Source of the DNA: Blastopirellula sp.
GTDB lineage: Bacteria; Planctomycetota; Planctomycetia; Pirellulales; Pirellulaceae
DNA length: 63,891 bases
Reading direction: 5' to 3'
Assembly (NCBI GenBank): GCA_002733575.1
Contig: NVWB01000013.1
Span: 1-63,891, forward strand
The number at the start of each line of letters is the position of its first letter. Position 1 is the first letter of the stretch. Below are positions 62,765 to 63,891 of the stretch, piece by piece. Made by a program: the position numbers and the translations under genes. The notes under the pieces are model-generated. The model had not been told where the DNA came from and ran no database searches. It saw only the letters and a program-made list of their open reading frames with translations.

Positions 62765-63271
62765 CCGATAGCAGAGGACACAGTATGAAAACCTCCGCAA
62801 TCTAAGAATGAAAATCACTAAATTAAACCACCTAGAGTCGCTGGGCTCTTGCACCGTTGTGAGGCGAAGGGCAAGTATTTCATCTTTTTGGATTCTTTTC
62901 TAAAATAGTTTGTCTGGAACTGTCTGCGTTGGTACTTGGGTATATGGAGAACCATAAATTGAACGAAACGCCTCTTATTCAGCAATACATCCAATTTCGC
63001 AGCTGATTCCCTGGGAAAAGTCCATGGAGCTGTTTGCCGCCTGGAAAGAGGCGGGTTACCTAGCAGAGATCCATATCTTTCAGACGGCCGGCATGGTTTC
63101 GTGGAAAAGGGAGGTGGAGCAGACCACTTTATGGACCGCCTGCAGCAGTGGATGAAGGTGAACAAGTGGCTGAACAAGGTACAATGATTACTCAAATGCT
63201 CGGTGAAGTAGCTGAGCAGAAGTCATATGGGAAATGTCGGTTGATCTGATTTTCAGGATAAGGAATAAACA
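62765..63271. other. Intergenic region with a decayed esterase tail
   Basis: About 500 bases. Apart from the pseudogene fragment at 62985-63187, no gene is visible. AAGGAATAAACA and upstream AGGATAAGGA just before 63272 are the ribosome-binding region of the next gene. Confidence 0.6.
62985..63187 (+). pseudogene. Truncated, frameshifted alpha/beta-hydrolase (esterase) C-terminus
   Basis: Reading from 63006 gives IPWEKSMELFAAWKEAGYLA then EIHIFQTAG; a one-base shift at about 63090 restores HGFVEKGGGADHFMDRLQQW then MKVNKWLNK to the stop at 63187. The pattern S-x-E-L-x-x-x-W-x-x-A-G-x-x-A-E-x-H-I/V-Y/F...GHGF is the C-terminus of acetyl-esterase-like alpha/beta hydrolases; the His in HGF would be the catalytic one. 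No N-terminal part lies upstream, as the frame is closed at about 62955. It is a gene relic. Confidence 0.7.
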
Positions 63272-63891
63272 ATGCGTATCTATTTGATGTTGGTATTAGC
63301 GGTGTTCGTCGTTGGTGTTCCTTCGGCAGTGGCTCAGGAGTCTAAGCTCAGCGAGAAGCAAAAGAGCCAGCTTCTTAAAAGGTTCCCCAAAGCCGACGCC
63401 AATAAAGACGGCAAGTTGGACGATTCGGAATTGACCGCCCTTCGAGATTTCATGCAAGCCAGGCGAAAGAATTCCAATATAACACAGACTCCAAATGCTA
63501 ATCCGCAAGCGGATGCGGATGCAGAAAAATGGAACACGACCGGCTTGCAACAAGCGAACACCATGGGTGGCGGCCAAGCGGCGATTCCAAAAAGCGGGAA
63601 GTTTCGCGTGTTCGTGCTCATGGGACAATCCAACATGCAAGGCGCCGGACGGGCGAATGATCTGAAGGCGTCTTACACTGAAAAACATGACCGCATCAGA
63701 ATTTGGGCCAATGGACGATGGGAATACTTTATCCCGACCCAACGTCACGGTCCAGGTGTGTCGTTCGCACATCAGCTTGCTGATTTCTGGCCAGACGATA
63801 CCATCGGCATCATCAAGGTGGCAAGCGGCGGAACGGGAGTTCGCGGGTTCGAAAAGAACTGGTCGTTTGAGCGGGCCAACCGTACGTTCGA
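63272..63891 (+). CDS. EF-hand + SGNH/sialate O-acetylesterase-like protein, partial
   Basis: The ATG at 63272 follows AGGATAAGGAATAAACA. The frame is open to the window edge, giving at least 206 residues. Signal peptide (YLMLVLAVFVVGVPSAVAQE), then a single EF-hand-like calcium motif (ADANKDGKLDDSELTALRDF, about residues 43-62), an Asn/Ala-rich linker, and from about residue 110 the start of a carbohydrate-esterase-6/sialate O-acetylesterase domain (FRVFVLMGQSNMQGAGRAND with the nucleophilic Ser in GQSNM; later GPGVSFAHQLAD and IIKVASGGTGVRGF). It should deacetylate sugars outside the cell. The 3' end is beyond the window. Confidence 0.88.
   Translation, partial: MRIYLMLVLAVFVVGVPSAVAQESKLSEKQKSQLLKRFPKADANKDGKLDDSELTALRDFMQARRKNSNITQTPNANPQADADAEKWNTTGLQQANTMGGGQAAIPKSGKFRVFVLMGQSNMQGAGRANDLKASYTEKHDRIRIWANGRWEYFIPTQRHGPGVSFAHQLADFWPDDTIGIIKVASGGTGVRGFEKNWSFERANRTF

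Noticed and set aside
1..63891. tRNA, rRNA, riboswitch and insertion-sequence genes
   Set aside because: I looked for cloverleaf arms, rRNA core motifs and transposase DDE or HUH motifs and found none that I could support.

Overview
The window reads as a chromosomal segment of a planctomycete, most likely of the Pirellulales/Pirellulaceae type. Evidence for this is the secreted sulfatases, a DUF1559-type protein, a cell-surface protein with the LEHLEDRRML N-terminal motif plus GEVED and dockerin-like modules, a Ser/Thr kinase with a planctomycete-type N-terminal helical region, LRR and proline/tyrosine-rich envelope proteins, a mutarotase-symporter fusion, and many small palindromic intergenic repeats. 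Base composition looks close to 50% G+C by eye (not computed). No tRNA, rRNA, transposase, phage gene or CRISPR array was found. Genus is not assigned.

Layout. 1-5.7 kb: small membrane protein, TPR protein, SulP anion transporter, acetyltransferase-like protein, CDGSH iron-sulfur protein. 6-13.6 kb: acidic conserved protein, M20 amidohydrolase + carboxylate-amine ligase pair, uvrA overlapping msrA. 13.6-17.5 kb: PQQ-type propeller protein, HAD phosphatase + hot-dog thioesterase pair, HEAT-repeat secreted protein. 17.5-23.5 kb: a 1262-residue repeat-rich surface protein next to a Ser/Thr kinase that carries a C-terminal macro domain. 24-27 kb: Kelch/mutarotase-SSS symporter fusion, probably for sialic-acid-like sugars. 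27-33.5 kb: cell-envelope proteins and an orphan FixJ-type regulator. 33.6-38.9 kb: a polyol/sugar-phosphate catabolic cluster (two MDR dehydrogenases and an isomerase-epimerase fusion) with a divergent DeoR regulator. 39-44 kb: glycogen/alpha-glucan cluster (GH57, GalT, GlgA). 44.5-48.4 kb: ABC-F protein and outer-membrane porin. 48.4-49.6 kb: an intergenic region full of hairpin repeats. 49.6-53.5 kb: PII protein, ferredoxin and a lutABC lactate-oxidation operon. 53.6-56.5 kb: TPR protein, nitroreductase, sulfatase. 56.8-61.1 kb: an ECF sigma factor operon with a membrane protein, a pilin-tailed protein and a DUF1559-like protein. 61.3-63.9 kb: second sulfatase, a decayed esterase fragment and the start of an EF-hand + SGNH/sialate-O-acetylesterase protein that runs off the window.

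Taken together the genes fit a marine-type polysaccharide degrader: sulfatases and esterase strip sugar decorations, the mutarotase-symporter imports amino sugars, the polyol cluster and glycogen genes process and store carbon, and Lut oxidises lactate. The most unusual items are the kinase-macro fusion, the isomerase-epimerase fusion in a DeoR-controlled polyol cluster, the sigma-factor operon, and several families of palindromic repeats, one of which has entered a coding region and one of which shows compensatory base changes in its hairpins.
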